Under the pieces are notes generated by a model. That model saw nothing but the letters and a program-made list of their open reading frames with translations. It was not told the origin of the DNA and did no database searches. A stretch of 64,000 bases of DNA, taken from Oryzias latipes. Taxonomy: Eukaryota; Chordata; Actinopteri; Beloniformes; Adrianichthyidae. Below, one piece after another: positions 1-12,912 of the stretch (position 1 is the stretch's first letter; the number at the start of each line of letters is the position of its first letter). The DNA is taken from the NCBI RefSeq assembly GCF_002234675.1, contig NC_019879.2, positions 22,625,855 to 22,689,854 on the forward strand, in the 5' to 3' direction. Made by a program: the position numbers and the translations under genes.

Positions 1-87
1 ATTTTACCAGTATAGAACCACTGAAGAGTGAAGTTCAAAGTATGCATAGTAATACAAAGACACTAGAACTTTTGGCACATCCCCATA

Positions 88-441
88 ACCCTTGTGCTAT
101 CTTAGATGACCCCACCCTCACATTGACGTGTTCTCCCTGCCATGACAAAGGTGGATAAAGGTGGAAAGATTTCATGTACTCCATGGACACCAGTGAAGAT
201 AGCACATACCTGACCTCATGTGTCAGCACATGACAGGCCCTTGTGCTATCCTAGGCACCTTAACATTGGGAGTTGGGTCATCTAGACCCACTAGACAGTG
301 CTCTGAACCTTTTTCTTCAATGATTTGTGATCTTCACTGGTGTCCATGGATTACATGAAATCTTTCCACCTTTATCCACCTTTGTCATGGTAGGAATAAC
401 ACGTCAAAGTAAGGGTGGGGTCATCTAAGTTAACAGAAGGG
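88..441. repeat. Two head-to-head copies of a MITE-like element
   Basis: Positions 76-200 and 330-454 are near-identical inverted copies of about 125 bases, separated by about 130 bases. The second copy looks complete: it begins with CCCTTGTGCTATC at 238 and ends with GTTAACAGAAGGG at 441. The first copy, inverted relative to it, begins at about 89 and stops near 205. No coding capacity is visible. The short inverted ends and lack of an ORF suggest a non-autonomous DNA element; the family is not assigned. Confidence 0.6.
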
Positions 442-712
442 TTAAGGGGTTGCCAGAACAAATCACCTTTTACGGATTCGCACAGGTGGCTTGGCAGAGA
501 TTTTTATGACAGATGCCTACCTGACAAAACTCAGTTTTTTTCATCCGGGCTGGAGACCAGCGCAAGGGGACCAAGACTTGTGGCTACAAGCAGTACTGCT
601 AAGGGTCTTGCCAAAGGACCCATACTGGATGAAGCTCATTGGGCCCCCAGGGAATTGACCTGATTTCCTATGTATCAGTCCTGCGCTTAACCAACTGAGC
701 AATCCAACCGCC
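442..712 (-). repeat. tRNA-derived SINE, minus strand
   Basis: Read on the minus strand from 712, the sequence starts with a tRNA-like head: an A-box-like TTGCTCAGTTGG followed by a B-box-like GGTCAATTCC. The body ends near 442 with a tail of the type GTCAGG.AGGGCATCTG ... TGGCAACCCC. The same tail type occurs in the SINE in hnrnpa3 intron 1 (45110-45326), so the two are probably the same teleost SINE family. The head has mutations in both promoter boxes and is not a tRNA gene. Confidence 0.6.
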
Positions 713-2256
713 ATCCACTATACTAAATAATAAAGTATTAAATTAAGCACAGCAATAAAAATTCAACAAAAACAAACATCACACTTATTTACATTTACTT
801 GTTTGTCCATTTAGCGTCATTTTTTCATCCTCATGATTAAGATTTGTTACATTTATTTATTACAACTTTTTTGGTGAAGGTTCTTATTCACAAAGATGAA
901 GTTGAGTTATGGCATCTGGACTTAAAGTCTTCTTTCTTTGAAACATTTTACCGCTCATCCATGAGTCCTCATCCACATCTTTTCATTTGTTTTGTTTTTT
1001 CTTGACATTTTAGTCATCAAATTAGTTTTATTTTAAGATACATGCTTCCTGACTCCTATATTTGTGTACTTCACAAGCATCCAAATGATTTGGAGAAGGA
1101 ATAAAAAACTAAATTATGTGAATCAAAAAAAAAGAAAAAGAGGAAACTACGTTTTTATAGTTTAGTCTAAACATACATGCATCCATATGCTATCAATGCT
1201 TGATTATGCCAATCAATAAAATTTGTACAAAAAATGCCTGCTCAAAAATATGCATTTAATATGATTTTTCTTTAATTAAAGAAGCATGACTCCAAGGGGG
1301 TCTTCACACACGGAAACAGTTTGCCTGCTCTTATATCACCATTTGTCTCAGACCAAAGGCTCAGCTGCCAAATGTAACACTTGGTTTCTGATTAAATTAT
1401 AAACAGCAGTGACTTCTATTGTAAACATGTGTTTGTTTATGACATGATCAAAGTCTGGAGTTAATGTCCTATATGATTATTTTATACTATTTAGTGGTTG
1501 TGTTTAATAAATGAGCAACAAAATTACCTTTTATTACAGCCTTTGTTCAAAAGTACAGAGTCTGCCTAAACATACTTATTTCTGGATGAATTCCAACAAA
1601 CAATGAAAAGTCATGACGCAGCGAGCGCTGGCTGCAACAGTCTGAGCTGTGCAGATAAACATCACAGTCTGACAATTGATTATGAGAATTTTGATATATT
1701 CTGCAGACAATTCTACTTTTCATTTCCTGAACAGTTTCAGCATTATTCTGGCACTGGCGGACGTTCCTCTCGGGTTTTTCTCAATGCGCTGCTTTTATTA
1801 AAGCTAACATTTGTCAGCAGCGAGATGGTCGATATGCAAAATGTAGAGTGGTGCACAGCTCACGCTTAAAGTAATACTGGCAGAGAAAGGAGATATGAAG
1901 AATGCCTAACAACAGATAAGGGATGTGAGTAATGCCCAGAAGATCTTTATGTTATGATTCTGCTATAAATTTTCATTTATTTCCTGTGTGTCTTTCAATC
2001 CTGTGTCTCAATAATAATGTTCTTAGATAGTTGAAATATTTAAATGGACATAGACTTTGCGTAAGTAGTTCAAATACAAAGTAAAAATGTTAATGAAAAA
2101 AGAGCAAATAAATGCTGAAAATCATAATCCTGTTTCTAATCTTAATTGTCACACTGGCACAAAAATTGTATTATCTATGTTTTTTGCTATTGTTGAACTA
2201 ATGTTCAAAAATAGCATTTCCATTGCAATTACTTTATTTTCTTTAGTATAAGTAGT
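713..2256. other. AT-rich noncoding stretch
   Basis: No gene, splice-consistent exon or clear repeat is seen. Short open frames here have no recognisable protein features. Confidence 0.5.
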
Positions 2257-2297
2257 AGTATATGTTTTATTTATTTATTTATTTATTTATTTATTTT
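2257..2297. repeat. (TTTA)n microsatellite
   Basis: About eight uninterrupted TTTA units follow TATGTTTTATT. A simple tetranucleotide repeat. Confidence 0.9.
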
Positions 2298-3110
2298 GCA
2301 CAGTATGGCCGGGGTTCTTATACCCAGGTGCAACCTATATGTGATGATTAAAAGAAATCAGCTCAAGTGTTCGTTCTTTTCCCACTAACAACCACTAGAG
2401 GGCACTGTAGCTGTATCAGTATTTGCTACTGACAGCAATGCAGAAGAAGTGCCAGTCAGTCTGATCAGCGGGTTGAGTCCGATGCTAACATGGAGGAGGT
2501 TTTATGCTTTCAGACTTCATATTTGTATTAAAACAATTATTAAAAAAAAAGGTCTTCTTAATTTATTTTTTTTACTTTTTAAATATTCTTTTTTTTCCCA
2601 CCGAGTACTATTGCGGCACAGAGAGCTATCGAACTGGGTTACAGGGAGATAGAAGTACCGCTGAAAGCAGCCAACATTCAGACGCAGCTCCTGCAGTGCA
2701 TGGTGAACCTAACCACAAAAGAAAAATAAAATTCATGAGCCCAACCATGAAAACACGATGCTATCGTAGAGCTCTGTAAAGTAAAGAAATTTGATTGTCA
2801 ACATCATCCGTGTCTGCCATGCATTGTAAATGAGATAAACAGTCAATGCTTCCATCTAGCGATGAGGCCAAAAACTTCATAGTAGCTCTTCTCACACACG
2901 CCGGGAGAGTCATGTTTATGAACACATTTTTGGACAAGCAGCAAATTTGACTTGAGAATCGTGTTTGGTGTGAAAGCAGCATTACACTGAGTTTGCCGGA
3001 GTTATTCAGAAGCATCGCTCTTTTTTCCCAAAATGCGAGTTATGTTCTAATGCAACTCCATATGATTTTGGTGTTCCTTATTTATGCTTTTTTTTTGGCT
3101 TCTGCAAGTT
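2298..3110. other. Noncoding; possible unassigned decayed repeat
   Basis: This stretch has more complex, more CpG-containing sequence than its flanks and resembles a decayed interspersed repeat, but I could not find its ends or family. It contains a perfect CTCF-type core (2392-2405, listed separately). No coding exon is supported. Confidence 0.3.
2389..2405 (+). promoter_or_regulatory. CTCF-like motif, forward
   Basis: CCACTAGAGGGCAC matches the consensus core CCASYAGRKGGCRS at all 14 positions. Motif match only; it may be carried by a repeat. Confidence 0.4.
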
Positions 3111-5610
3111 ACACTCTGGAGACCAGTCAATATTTTAACGTAAATTGTTATTCGAAAAAATATTGAACATAAAAAAGTTAACATGATGGGAGTTATTTAT
3201 TCTTTTTAAATTAAATTCCCAACTTCAACTCAATATCTTCTCCCCTTGTGTAACCTTCAAATTTTGTATGTAAAATGTGCATACAAATTATAAAAATTAC
3301 TATTGTTCGATGAATTTAATTTATAATAAATCTTATTGTTTTGCATCTGTGTAAAACAATACGATTCATTGAGCGCAACTGTAACCCTTCTGTGAATATT
3401 ATGTCTGTCAGAGGGATTGTACTGTGTGAGAAAATTGTTCAGCTCAGTGACTCTCTCTGGCACACATGTCCAAGCAGCATCTCTCTATATAAATGGCCGT
3501 TGTCAGGGGCACACATCAATCTTGGTGCGTATCGCCACAGAGCCAGGAGGCGAGTCGGTGCAGGCTGCTGTTACTATTCAGAAATGTGCTGGGCTTGTCT
3601 CCTCAGGCCATTCCCGCTCTGTACAGTTAAAGCGCTGAACCCACTGTTCTAAAGAGCGGTCACTGTCGTTAGAAAAGTCATTAAAGGAATTACAGGAGCT
3701 GGGCCATGGATTTTTTGCTGGATTATCAAACTTGGATTTAGCTCAGTTTATCAACTAGCCTACCTAAGAGAAACACATCAGAAATGTTTACCCAGGGGTT
3801 GGGGGAAAAAAGAGCCTGATAATCTCAGATGTGTGAACTGATCAAGTCCAAAAAGGACTAATTTTGTTTAAGGAAAAAATCTGAAATTTTTTTCTCTCAC
3901 AAGTAATCTTATTAATCCCCTTATTGATTTGGTCAAAGCTTAACCTTATCGTCCCTCCAAAGCTCTTCCTTCCACAGACACCTGGGACAAAGTAAATTTC
4001 TGTTTTTTTTTGCTTTTTTTAAGAAGAGAAATCACACAGGTTATGTTGAAAGACACAGCGTATTCCCCTGTGCTCTAAAGCAATCAAAAGGCAATGAAAA
4101 CATCTCTCCACTACCAGTTACAGAAACACAGCGGCGGAAATTGGTTTGGAATCAATCCAACATGACTTTAAATAAAAGATTGTCCACCTCAATGAAGCGG
4201 ATGTAACACTTCAGAATTTAAAAGTGGTGTCATTGAAGTAAAAAACAAAAAATTACTTTTAGCCGTTTGTAGCCACACTTATTTTCTTTAGCATTTTGCA
4301 TCTCCTGATTTCTACAGAGGCCTAGAACATCCAGGCTGGACTCTGAGGCAAATTTTGCCTAACGTTGTATCAGTGAATATATCTCTATGCTTGGAAATGT
4401 AAAATGAACCCTGTGGATGTTAGTTTATTGTAATCAGCAGCCTGAAGACTAGATCCCACTGTATTTCTGGTGCAACACTTGAAAAAACTAATCTCAAAGG
4501 TATGTTTTTGTTTGGAAACAAGAGACACATCTGCAATCCTCCACAAAGGATATTTGGGACTAACCAGCAATGGATGCAGTTACTTTTTTTCTAGACAGAG
4601 CTGTAGAATTTTTTGTGCTTCTTTATGGAGGACAATTTCAGAACAAGCCTTATTAGGAAGTTGAATTTGCAACAAAGTTGGTTCTTGAAACTGAATTATT
4701 TTCACCGGCCAGGAGTCTGCTGAAAAAACGTTCCCATTCTTGTAACAACAAAAGCATTGCGTATAAAAAGAGATATCAGTGCTTCTTTTTAAAACACATC
4801 CACATTTACTTTACATCTATAATGAATCAAATACCTTTGGTGTGGTGTGTCATACAAGCCAAAAGAAAGTCCTTCAGTTTATAGCTACTCCTCTCTTAAA
4901 TTTTTGTAAATGGAAAATTCTTTGGTCTCAACTCTGAACAGTAAACTAACTACAAAAAAGCCATCCTTAAATGAGACGTTTGTTTGCTCTCCTTTGAAAA
5001 GTTAACTAATTCTAGATAAATCCAACCTCAGCATGGGTGGGGCATAAACTTAGATTGATCCTGTTAAGTGAGACACGAAAGCAGGAAAAAAAAGGTCTGC
5101 AACAGATATATTTAGTAATTATTCTTCAATATAAATCTTAAATATTTAAAACAAGAAGCAGTTTGTCTTTGTGTGGTTTAATCAAAGGCAAAGTCACGAA
5201 TTGCATCAAGGAGAAACTTAAAATGTTTTTCTCTAAGTAGAGTTTGCTGTAGTATTTTAACTCCTCACCACCTCTGATCTTATCAACACAACACCATGTT
5301 CACACTGTGCTAGTGGGGAGAGTAGGAGGGAGTAGAAACTTTCTTTGTCACATGTTACATGCACAAATACAACATAAAATTAATTTAACAAATTTTCTAT
5401 TGTAAATAAACAAGCCAAATATAAAAAGAAAAATAAATTGTTTTTCCCCATATATGTTTTTTTAACTAACCCAAAACCAGAGTCTGGTTTAGCTACACAA
5501 ATAATTAAACACGCAGATGTAATTAAAAGCATGTCAGTGGATTATCCTCAGTTTTCTCAACTGATGTTCAGTTTTTTTTGTTGCAGTTTTAATACCATCA
5601 TGAAAACTTT
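3111..5610. other. Gene-free stretch
   Basis: AT-rich noncoding sequence. A TATATAAA box lies at 3486-3493 followed by about 150 bases of higher GC, but no transcript structure could be assembled from it. No repeat family recognised. Confidence 0.4.
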
Positions 5611-6016
5611 TTAAAGGGTCTATGACATGCTTTTCTTTGTAGTAAACAATATTCATCCTACAGCCGCCCTCGGCAGCGTGTCTGCGTTTCACCCATGAAA
5701 ACATACAACATCCAAACTTTTGCAAAGATGGATATATATCATGCATATAAAAGGAAAGCGATTTTGCCGAACACCGCTAGCTCCATGGAGAAATTGTGTG
5801 TATTAGCCTTTTGTTCTCACTGGTCTCAATGTGAGAACCCGATTGTTTTCTTGGGTTGGGAGGGGCTGGTGCACAGAGTGCAGGTTTTTAAAGGGAATAC
5901 TCAGAAATGCGTAAAAGGATCAAAATACCGCTTTGGGGTTTATCTTTATGAGAAATGATCATTATTATACAATTACAAGCTCAAAAAATTGATTCAGCAT
6001 GGTATAGGCCCTTTAA
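5611..6016. repeat. MITE-like element with TTAAAGGG ends
   Basis: The left end TTAAAGGGTCTATGACATGC (5611-5630) is matched at 17 of 20 bases by the reverse complement of the right end (5997-6016). The 406-base interior has no coding capacity. Both ends carry TTAA, which could be target-site sequence or part of the terminal repeat. Confidence 0.6.
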
Positions 6017-8839
6017 GAAATTAAAGCTTCAATTAAAATGTACTCAATAATCAATTTGTTGGGTGGAAACTAAGAAAAATCCTTAAGTTAAGACACATTT
6101 GTAAACTCCTAAGGATTTCTTTCACCCAAAACTGTGGCATAACAATAAGATGGATATTGTAATCTTTCTGCTCTTGTTTTCCGTATGGTTTAGGTGTCAG
6201 ATAATAATCATATCCACATGTGGACTTCCACCACTTTTCTCTTCCTCTCATTTTTCATCCTTACACTGTCATGATGCAGAAGTGTGCATGTATTCAGTGG
6301 GATGTTTCTGATCTGATGTCCTGAGCTGTGGAATAATGTAAGAGCAGCCGTGTGTTGCTGCTGCGACTGGGGGAGCGTGTTGCCATAAAATATTAACGAC
6401 TTGGAAGGCCAGCCACATGACAAGATGAATGTAATTGGCCCTCGCAGTTCTATCTGTGCATGTTAATGAGATGGTATGGTATTTAAATCAGCGCCCCAGA
6501 CACTGCGACTGCAGTCAAGGAAGCCATAAACAAAGACACAGTAAGAGCAAAGATGCAGTGAAATAGATACAGAAAATGTCACTTATGATTCAGCACAGAT
6601 CGGCGACTTGCATTTCTTTGAATGACCTTTGATTGAAGCATAAGAAAGCCTTCAGATTTTTTGTCAATGCAAGAAGATGTAGTGAGTCCGAAGACCCTGC
6701 AGGCAAACGCCAGATGTGAGGTAAAGGTGTGCACCTGCACAGCACCTGTCGTCCACACAGCTCAGGGGCCAAGCCAGTGGTCTGGAACAAAGCTGTATTC
6801 CTTAAAACTAAATCTGACCACCTCAGGAGAAAACAATAAGCTGCAGTAACAGCAAACAACAGTTTGTCCTCAGGGACATTAGGCATGGAAAGTACAGCGG
6901 CAACAAAAAAATCTAGTGTGAATCGTATGGGCAAAGGAGGCCACGCTATGTGTTCCTGCTTTTTCTCTTAAATTTCTTGAAAAACGTGATGGAAAAAAAA
7001 GTTAGCAGATGGAAAACTCTGTTACTTTACTTTGATGAACCTGACAAGTCTTGCCTTTTATGTGACATTGCTGTGGTCATCCTCACTGGCACCTCATTAA
7101 ACCATGCTCACATGAAATGCTGCAGAGCAGTGACACTGCCATGGTGAAGGTGTGACGCAGGAAAGGCAAAAAAAAAGGTGTTTGTGTTTTCGTGCAGATT
7201 GGGAGAGACCTGATGCCTGACAAAGAGTGGGGGGGGGGACACAGGCAGGAGGACAGATGGTCTCCCTCATGGTGGCTGAAATAAAAGAGGGAATTAGAAG
7301 ACTCCAAGGTGTACACTCTGACGGCAATTACAGCAAATAAATTGAAAGTGGACCTCCAGGCACCCAGGGATACAGCTCTGCGGGGGAGAGCTCCACCTCA
7401 CTGCATCTGGTTTTTACACCCTAAAACAGTCAAGAGTAAAATCACGCACAGCTACACTTTGTCTCTTTTGCGTGAGGAAGACCTCATTTCAGACTGTGCA
7501 TCAAAAGCATAAGAACATTTGTGGGAAAAAAGGAAATCCAATAAACCTCATGTGTGCGGTGGACTTTAAAATAGATTTTCATATTACCATTTTTCTTGGT
7601 TTGGATGTGTGGTTGAAAGATTTGCAAAACCAATTTCAGACTTCCCTGTGAGCTGTTTTGGTGAGTTATTCCTCTGCCTGCAGGAGTTTGAAACCAGTCA
7701 ATTCTTTTTGTCTTGCTTGCTTCCGCCCATTGATTCTGGAACGATTTTCACTGCACCTCCAAGTGCAGCAATTGAATTAAATAAGCCCAGCCGATCGATA
7801 CAAAATACGTAAAACATTCACAGTTCTTTTTCATTGCCTGTAGAAACCCAGCATTTATTGCGGCTGAAAATGCAAACAAAATGAAATGTGCATTTGCAGG
7901 TCCATGAAAGTTTTGATGAAGATTATTGATGACCATCAAATATTTTGAAATATAAAATATCTAATGCATTCCTTTGGGCGATATTTTCATGCAGAATCTT
8001 AAACAGAATTAGGGCCAGTGTCAGTCTTTTCTGATGGCATGTAGAGCAGTTAGATTCCATTAGACTTACCCTGTGGCTGCATGAGTGGAATACCATTTGG
8101 AGAATAAGTGTCTTTAACCCCAAAACCTTGTGTTCCCGTCAATGCATAAATAATAAAGTTGGGGTCTAATGAAAGAAAAGACTCCCTGCCAAAGTCAGTC
8201 ATAAAAAAGACATTTTGTCATGGGAGTTTTCACAGTAATTCATGTACTTCACAAAAAATTGACAATAAATACATTTATTGTTGCAAAAAAAGAGTTAAGT
8301 TGTATTTCCACTTCAAGAGCCTACTTATAGCACGCCGGTTGGGGGGAAACACCACCCCCAGCCCATGCCCATATCCGGCCTTGAGTCCTGGTCCATTTAT
8401 TAGGTGTTTTTCTAATTTAGTTTCATGTGTAATTAATTATGTCCTGTTGGTATTGTATGTGTTGTGTTTTTAGAGCTTTTACTTCTGTTATCAAAATGTT
8501 GAACCTCCCTCTGCCCATCGTTGTGTTCCTCCCCACTTATCGCCTAGACAGCACTTTAAGATTTACAGAAACTCTTAAGGGAAATGTCTTGGAAGAACAC
8601 TGCAGTTAAGATTTTTCAAATGAACATTTTTAGTTCTTCATTCACCTTGAGTTTTTTTTTTCTCTTATGCTTCCTAAGGTTGAAGAAAATAATTTATCTG
8701 TGCACTTATCCAGCACCCCCAACTGGCCCCCTTCCACAGCCACACAACACTCATTTGTTTGTATTGGATTTAAATTGCGTCTGAGAAATTAGATTTAGAG
8801 TTTGAAATTTCTAAAAGTACAGTTGGAGGAGGTAGGGCG
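6017..8839. other. Gene-free stretch
   Basis: No gene seen. It contains a candidate regulatory element (6300-6500, listed separately) and a G-run at 7231-7239. Positions 8330-8560 have a pyrimidine-rich, repeat-like texture that I could not classify. Confidence 0.4.
6300..6500. promoter_or_regulatory. Candidate conserved enhancer-like element
   Basis: This is a complex, repeat-free block in AT-rich DNA. It contains CCATAAAA at 6382 (a HOX/CDX-type site) and several ATTA/TAAT cores (ATTAACG, TGTAATTGG, GTTAATGAG). The proposal rests on texture, motifs and inferred position in the HoxD-flanking desert; no conservation data were available. Confidence 0.25.
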
Positions 8840-9705
8840 TTTAGCAAGCCCTGTTTTATGGAATAAACTTCCAGCTCATGTAAGAGAGCCCGACACAGTT
8901 TCTATATTCAAAGTCAGGCTTAAAACATTCCTCTTTGGACAGGCTTATTGCCAGGCAAGCTAGTAATCAGAGAGTATTTCACTTACTATTAACATGTTTG
9001 AATTTAATTTAATATTAATAACTGTTAGTTGCTAGAAGGCTGCCAGAAGTTAGAAACTAGGGAAAGTATGGTTCACTGGGGTTCTATCCTCTACTCTCAT
9101 CTACTTCTCCTCTCCTCTATTCTTGATCATTTATTTATCGTTCAGTTCTTCATGCCTCTTTCTATTTGGTGCAGTGCGATTCATGTTTTGTCCCTCTTTT
9201 CCTCTCCCCTCCAAGGGAGCAGGAGTGATTTCAGTTTCCAGTTTTCTCGTCCGTGCTCCTGTTCTTGGCCATGGACGTCGCCTCTGGCTCGTCTCGCACC
9301 CCCACCCATCCCCCAACTCATCTGGATGACGCTCACCTGTATTTAAACATGGATTTGTAGAGTTAAATAAGCTAATACTTCTCTAAGAGTTCTGGTACAT
9401 CGCCTGTGCATCCTGGGGAGGATCCCTCCTTCATGTGGACATCTCTGAGATTTCTTCTTTTTTACGGAATCCATTTTTTTTTTCTAGGAGCTTGTCCATA
9501 CCGAGAAGGAGGGTCAAAGGGCAGGAATGCCCAGTTTATCTTAGTCTGTTTACTTTAGTTTAGCCATTACTTATTGTAATCGATGGCTTCATGTTCTTTA
9601 TAATTTCATGTTTATTATACAATTACTAATACGAAACACATTGAAACGACTATAGTTGTAATATTGTATAACAAGAATAGTAAATAAAATTGAATTGAAA
9701 ATAAA
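8840..9705 (+). mobile_element. 5'-truncated non-LTR retrotransposon (LINE)
   Basis: Positions about 8862-8965 translate in one frame to a reverse-transcriptase C-terminal tail of the type common in fish LINEs: WNKLPAHVREPDTVSIFKV, then RLKTFLFGQAY, ending at a stop. About 740 bases of 3' UTR follow, including a block around 9460-9530 typical of a widespread teleost LINE. The end is AATAAAATTGAATTGAAA at 9688-9705, a usual LINE 3' tail. Nothing upstream encodes the rest of the polymerase, so it is a dead 5'-truncated copy. The subfamily (Rex1/CR1/L2-like) is not settled. Confidence 0.65.
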
Positions 9706-10060
9706 GGCTTTGTGGAAGAGGATTTAATATGAAACAATGAAATCAGTTTTATGTGAACCTGAAACTTTTGTTATTTCATCCTCCCATGCATGTAAGCAAG
9801 GTGAGTCCTCTGTCTCTTGCAGGTGAAGTTAATCAATTTTTTAAACTGAGCCACAAGTCTGAAGTTACTGAACAGGACTTTAACAATAATTTTTGCAGAC
9901 AAACCTGTAGAGAATTTCTTTCTTAAGATATTTTTGCCACCCATGGTTTGCACCTGTTTGGATGGGCCTACAGGAAACTTTGCTGCTTGTCTAAACCATC
10001 ATCTTCCTATAATCATCATGTTGAGAAAAAAATTAATATTTAAAATTAACCAAAAAATCC
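9706..10060. other. Noncoding stretch
   Basis: No gene or repeat seen. Confidence 0.4.
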
Positions 10061-10345
10061 TATGTACCTGTGTGGAGTTTGCATGTTCTCCTGTGCATGC
10101 ATGGGTTCTCTCCGGGGTCTCCGGCTTCTTACCACCGTCCAAAAACATGCTTCATAGGTTAACTGGTCACTCCAAATTGTCCATAGGTGTGAATGTGAGT
10201 GTGTATGGGTGTGTGATATGTGTGACCATGCGACAGCCTGGCGACCAGTCCAGGGTGTCCCCTGCCTTCGCCCATAAGTGGCTGGGATAGGCTCCGGCAG
10301 CCCCGTGACCCCGAAAGGGACAAACGGAAGAAGATGAATGAATGA
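10061..10345 (+). repeat. Teleost interspersed repeat (LINE/SINE 3' part)
   Basis: The stretch contains hallmark strings of a very common fish repeat: GTGTGGAGTTTGCATGTTCT, CCACCGTCCAAAAACATGC, CTGGCGACCAGTCCAGGGTG and GGCTGGGATAGGCTCCGGC, ending in an ATGA-type simple tail. The order and + orientation match the usual layout. Family name not assigned. Confidence 0.75.
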
Positions 10346-12897
10346 GTAAATGAAAAACTCATAAAAAAGGAAAATTATTTTGTGTCATAACAAAAGACAC
10401 CCAGAAAAAATATGTTGCAAATGAAAATATGTCTTATCAGATATTTGAAGTCTTTAAAGAACTATTCAATATCCTCCATGAGTGATTTTAATAGAGTGAG
10501 TCATATTTCAGGTGGCCTGCTTTTCAGATTGTATCACTGCTCAACATTTGTCACCTGTCAAATTATTTTCCCGCAGCATGTCATGTTCATTTGTCAAAAA
10601 CACCGCTGTTCAAAGTTGCCTACTGTTTCCTGTTCAACAAAAACCTGATTTGGGAAGATTTTTATTTAGATGTCATATCTATGGTAATGTTACAATAATA
10701 AAATAGTGCACAATGCTTCCTCTGCAGAAGCAGCTACTATAGACTTGTAAGCAAGATAGGATTTGTTTAAAAAAACACAAAATAAAGATATAAGACATTA
10801 GAAAACAAGACAAGTTCACAAAGTGCAAGATTTCTGTCTATACCTTGATTTTTTTTTCTTAATCAGTCACCCCAAATTGTTTCTTATCAATTCTTGTAGA
10901 TGCTCAGCGTGACTTCTGAATTATGGTTGGTGCATAGAATACACGTTTATTTTCCTTTCTGACAGTTTTATGGATCTCATTATCTGCTTTGTGACCATGT
11001 GAATAGGGAACTAGTGGGGGTTTTTATTTGTATCCAGTAGCTCCTTTACTGACCGCCTAAGAAACAGTAATAGCAGGTTAACAACAACAGCGAGCTTTGC
11101 TCAAACACAAATACCCAGTTCTGAATCTGCAGTTGTGAAGCTGACTTTGCAGACTGAGAACAAGAGCAGAGTTTCTGCAACAGCTCATTATAATAGTGTT
11201 AATGAGGAGCAGATGCAGCTGAGCGAAGACATAAGAAGGGATGCTCATGGAGTTGAGGTGTGGCCTGTCCGGGACAAGCCTTTCATGGAGGTCTGTCCAG
11301 GAATTCCCCAGTTCTGCTGCAAATGCAGTCAAAGCACTTTTTGTTTATGCACGATCTGCTTGGCTAAAGTGCTGAGAATTGAGAACATGTTCTTAGAAAA
11401 AATTTTGCTCTTTTGAAATACCTTTAGATTGGCCACTTTTGCAATAAACATTGTAAAAGTTGCATCTAAAATACTGATAAATTGATTGGTGCAACATGCA
11501 TCTTTACAGCAGATAGAATAGTTTTATTAAAACTTTATTGAAGAAAAATTGAGTTTTTTTTCAAACACAACAACCTAAATTTTGGTGTTTTTGAAGTGAA
11601 CTAAAAATCTATTCCTTTTTTAGACTTTTTAGCTTGCCATTGTGTCTTCTCTACTCTGAAGGGTGTCTTTAAGCAAAGGTTTCAGAGTCTGACAATTGTG
11701 GGCGTTAAAGTCTTTATTTATCATAAAATGTTTTCAATGGGAGCATCCCCCAGGAAAACAATGCCCGCAGCAGAGCACACATTTGGCCAGCACATCTTTT
11801 ACATCTTTATGGACCTGACCTTCCTCCTGCTATTGAGACAAAGCTATGCTTTCAAACAAGACAATTTATGACCCAGTCTGGGTTTGACCTTGGGCCTCCT
11901 GAAAGCCATCACCACCAGCATGATAACATATGAAGTCATAATCTGGTTTGCTTTCCTAAAATCACATATTTCAAAAATATTCATCTAAATTGGCGTGTCT
12001 GTATCTATATGTTCACAAGGTTTGACAAGATGTTCTTGAAAACATGTTTCTTTGTCTTCTAGGTTTAAGGTTATTTCAAGACATTAACATAACATAATTT
12101 GATTTGAAAAAAAAAAAGAAGTTGTTCACTCATTTTAATATGTAAACCACAAGAGGGACCACTGGTGTTACAGTGCAAAAAATGTCTAAATGCATGTCAT
12201 GTTTGCTACATACTTCATTACATGCATAGTAATTAAGCCTCTGTTCTGCTGGTCTCAGTCTTTCTAAGGCAAATGGTCAGAGTTAGACTGGGCATCATTG
12301 TTGAAGTTACATGTTGTACAAGTCTGTCGATTTATTTAATGTTAAGGTTTTATAATTTATAGTTTCGGCCTGCATTTTCTTAATGGTGGAAAAGGTCTAA
12401 GCCTCTCTATATTTTGAATTCAGTCTGATTTCCAATCTAATTTGTGTTTTTTTATTACCCAAGAAGGTAAAATTCACAGAAAATGGAAAAAGGAAGTAAG
12501 CACTTACTTGTCAGTTTTGCTTTTCTTTATATTTTTGGAATCAACACCATTATTACAAACATTAAATCTTACTTAACATGGCTGCCAAATTTACAATACT
12601 TTTTTAAAGACCATTTGCAAATGTGATTTTTTTTAAACAGTTAAGAGCCAAAGGCTTCTTGTGTAGGACAGATTCTACTGTTACAATAGGGGAATATTAA
12701 TTTTCTGACACACGAGGTGTATATTTGTATAAACCCCTTTTGTACTTGAGGCTAAACTTTTTTGACATTAATTATGTCTGTATACTTTTCTTGATGGACC
12801 AGACAAAAAAGAGAACACAGAATGATAGAGTGGGATGTTAAAGATGGGGGATAAGGGTACAAAAGAAAAGAGAAATGTTGGAGGACAATTAAGAAGT

Positions 12898-12912
12898 GGG
12901 GGGGGGGGGGGG
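12898..12912 (+). repeat. G15 homopolymer
   Basis: Fifteen consecutive guanines. Such a run can form quadruplex-type structures and is often length-variable; the assembled length may be wrong. Confidence 0.85.

Noticed and set aside
600-712. A possible tRNA gene
   Set aside because: Promoter boxes are mutated and it is followed by a SINE body, so it is a retroposed tRNA-derived repeat.
3481-3660. A TATA-box gene starting after TATATAAA at 3486
   Set aside because: No downstream exon, splice pair or recognisable protein could be assembled; TATATAAA occurs by chance in AT-rich DNA.
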